Below are positions 7,034 to 7,130 of a DNA stretch of 7,130 nucleotides, one piece after another. The notes below the pieces were generated by a model. The model worked only from the letters and a program-made list of their open reading frames with translations, was not told the origin of the DNA and ran no database searches. The stretch comes from CAZKYP01 sp964556885. GTDB taxonomy: Bacteria; Planctomycetota; Phycisphaerae; Sedimentisphaerales; Anaerobacaceae. The stretch lies in NCBI GenBank assembly GCA_964556885.1, contig CAZKYP010000170.1:1-7130 (forward strand), in the 5' to 3' direction. How positions within the stretch are numbered: position 1 is the stretch's first letter; the number at the start of each line of letters is the position of its first letter. Position numbers and translations under genes: made by a program.

Positions 7034-7130
7034 TCACCCTATTCCGGCCTCCCAAAACTCCAGTTTAATATCTTTTGCATCTTCCCTGATATACAGCGAT
7101 TTGCCCGGCTTAGCCCCGATAACGCAAAGT
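7034..7130 (-). CDS. possible C-terminal end of an unidentified minus-strand gene, cut by the window edge
   Basis: With codons ending at 7129, the minus strand reads open from the edge to TGA at 7034-7036. It gives 31 residues ending DIKLEFWEAGIG and containing GAKPGKSLYIRE. The composition looks like protein, but the stretch is too short for family recognition, and another minus-strand frame and a plus-strand frame are also open here, so coding is not proven. It is followed by 74 bases without a gene, the possible 32-codon ORF, and the T7 hairpin that would be a natural terminator for it. Function unknown. Confidence 0.4.
   Translation of the reverse strand, partial: LCVIGAKPGKSLYIREDAKDIKLEFWEAGIG

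Noticed and set aside
1..7130. Mobile element, CRISPR array, tRNA or rRNA
   Set aside because: No transposase or integrase motifs, regularly spaced repeats, cloverleaf or rRNA-like segments were seen on either strand.

Overview
The window reads like a fragment of a bacterial genome assembly from the Planctomycetota or a neighbouring PVC lineage. This assignment is an inference. It rests on the pairing of a VIT/von Willebrand factor A protein with a very large secreted lamin-tail/CotH kinase protein, a combination I associate with planctomycetes, and on moderate GC with mixed codon use. There is no rRNA, tRNA or other phylogenetic marker to confirm it. A run of exactly 100 Ns (3949-4048) shows this is a scaffolded draft contig.

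Layout. (1) From the left edge to 1619, plus strand: the C-terminal 538 residues of a VIT + VWA protein with an intact MIDAS metal-binding site. (2) From 6603 down to 1632, minus strand: what I read as ONE giant secreted gene, interrupted only by the assembly gap. Its N-terminal part (4049-6603) has a signal peptide, a lamin-tail domain, a galactose-binding-like beta-sandwich, two more lamin-tail domains and a carbohydrate-binding-like module. Its C-terminal part (1632-3948) has a CotH-type kinase domain, an Ig-like segment, and an IPT/TIG-like fold with a PA14-like domain inserted in it. The two genes converge and their stop codons are only 12 bp apart. (3) From 6604 to 7130: a mostly non-coding AT-rich region. 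It holds the ribosome binding site of the giant gene, a long imperfect hairpin with a T7 tail on the minus strand (probable terminator), a possible 32-codon ORF with its own Shine-Dalgarno, and at the right edge a possible C-terminal scrap of another minus-strand gene.

How they fit together. Both large proteins are predicted to be exported or surface-associated modular adhesion-type proteins. The VIT/VWA protein offers a divalent-metal adhesion site. The giant protein combines several putative ligand-binding beta-sandwiches with a kinase of the CotH family, whose characterised members phosphorylate secreted proteins. Sharing a pathway is not shown by the sequence: they are convergent, not co-transcribed.

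The most useful second-look items are the reconstruction of the split gene (the reading phase on both sides of the gap is compatible with one ORF if the true gap is a multiple of three), the domain-within-domain arrangement at its C-terminus, and the small structured region between 6779 and 7033. I found no mobile element, CRISPR array, RNA gene or clearly new defence-type system.
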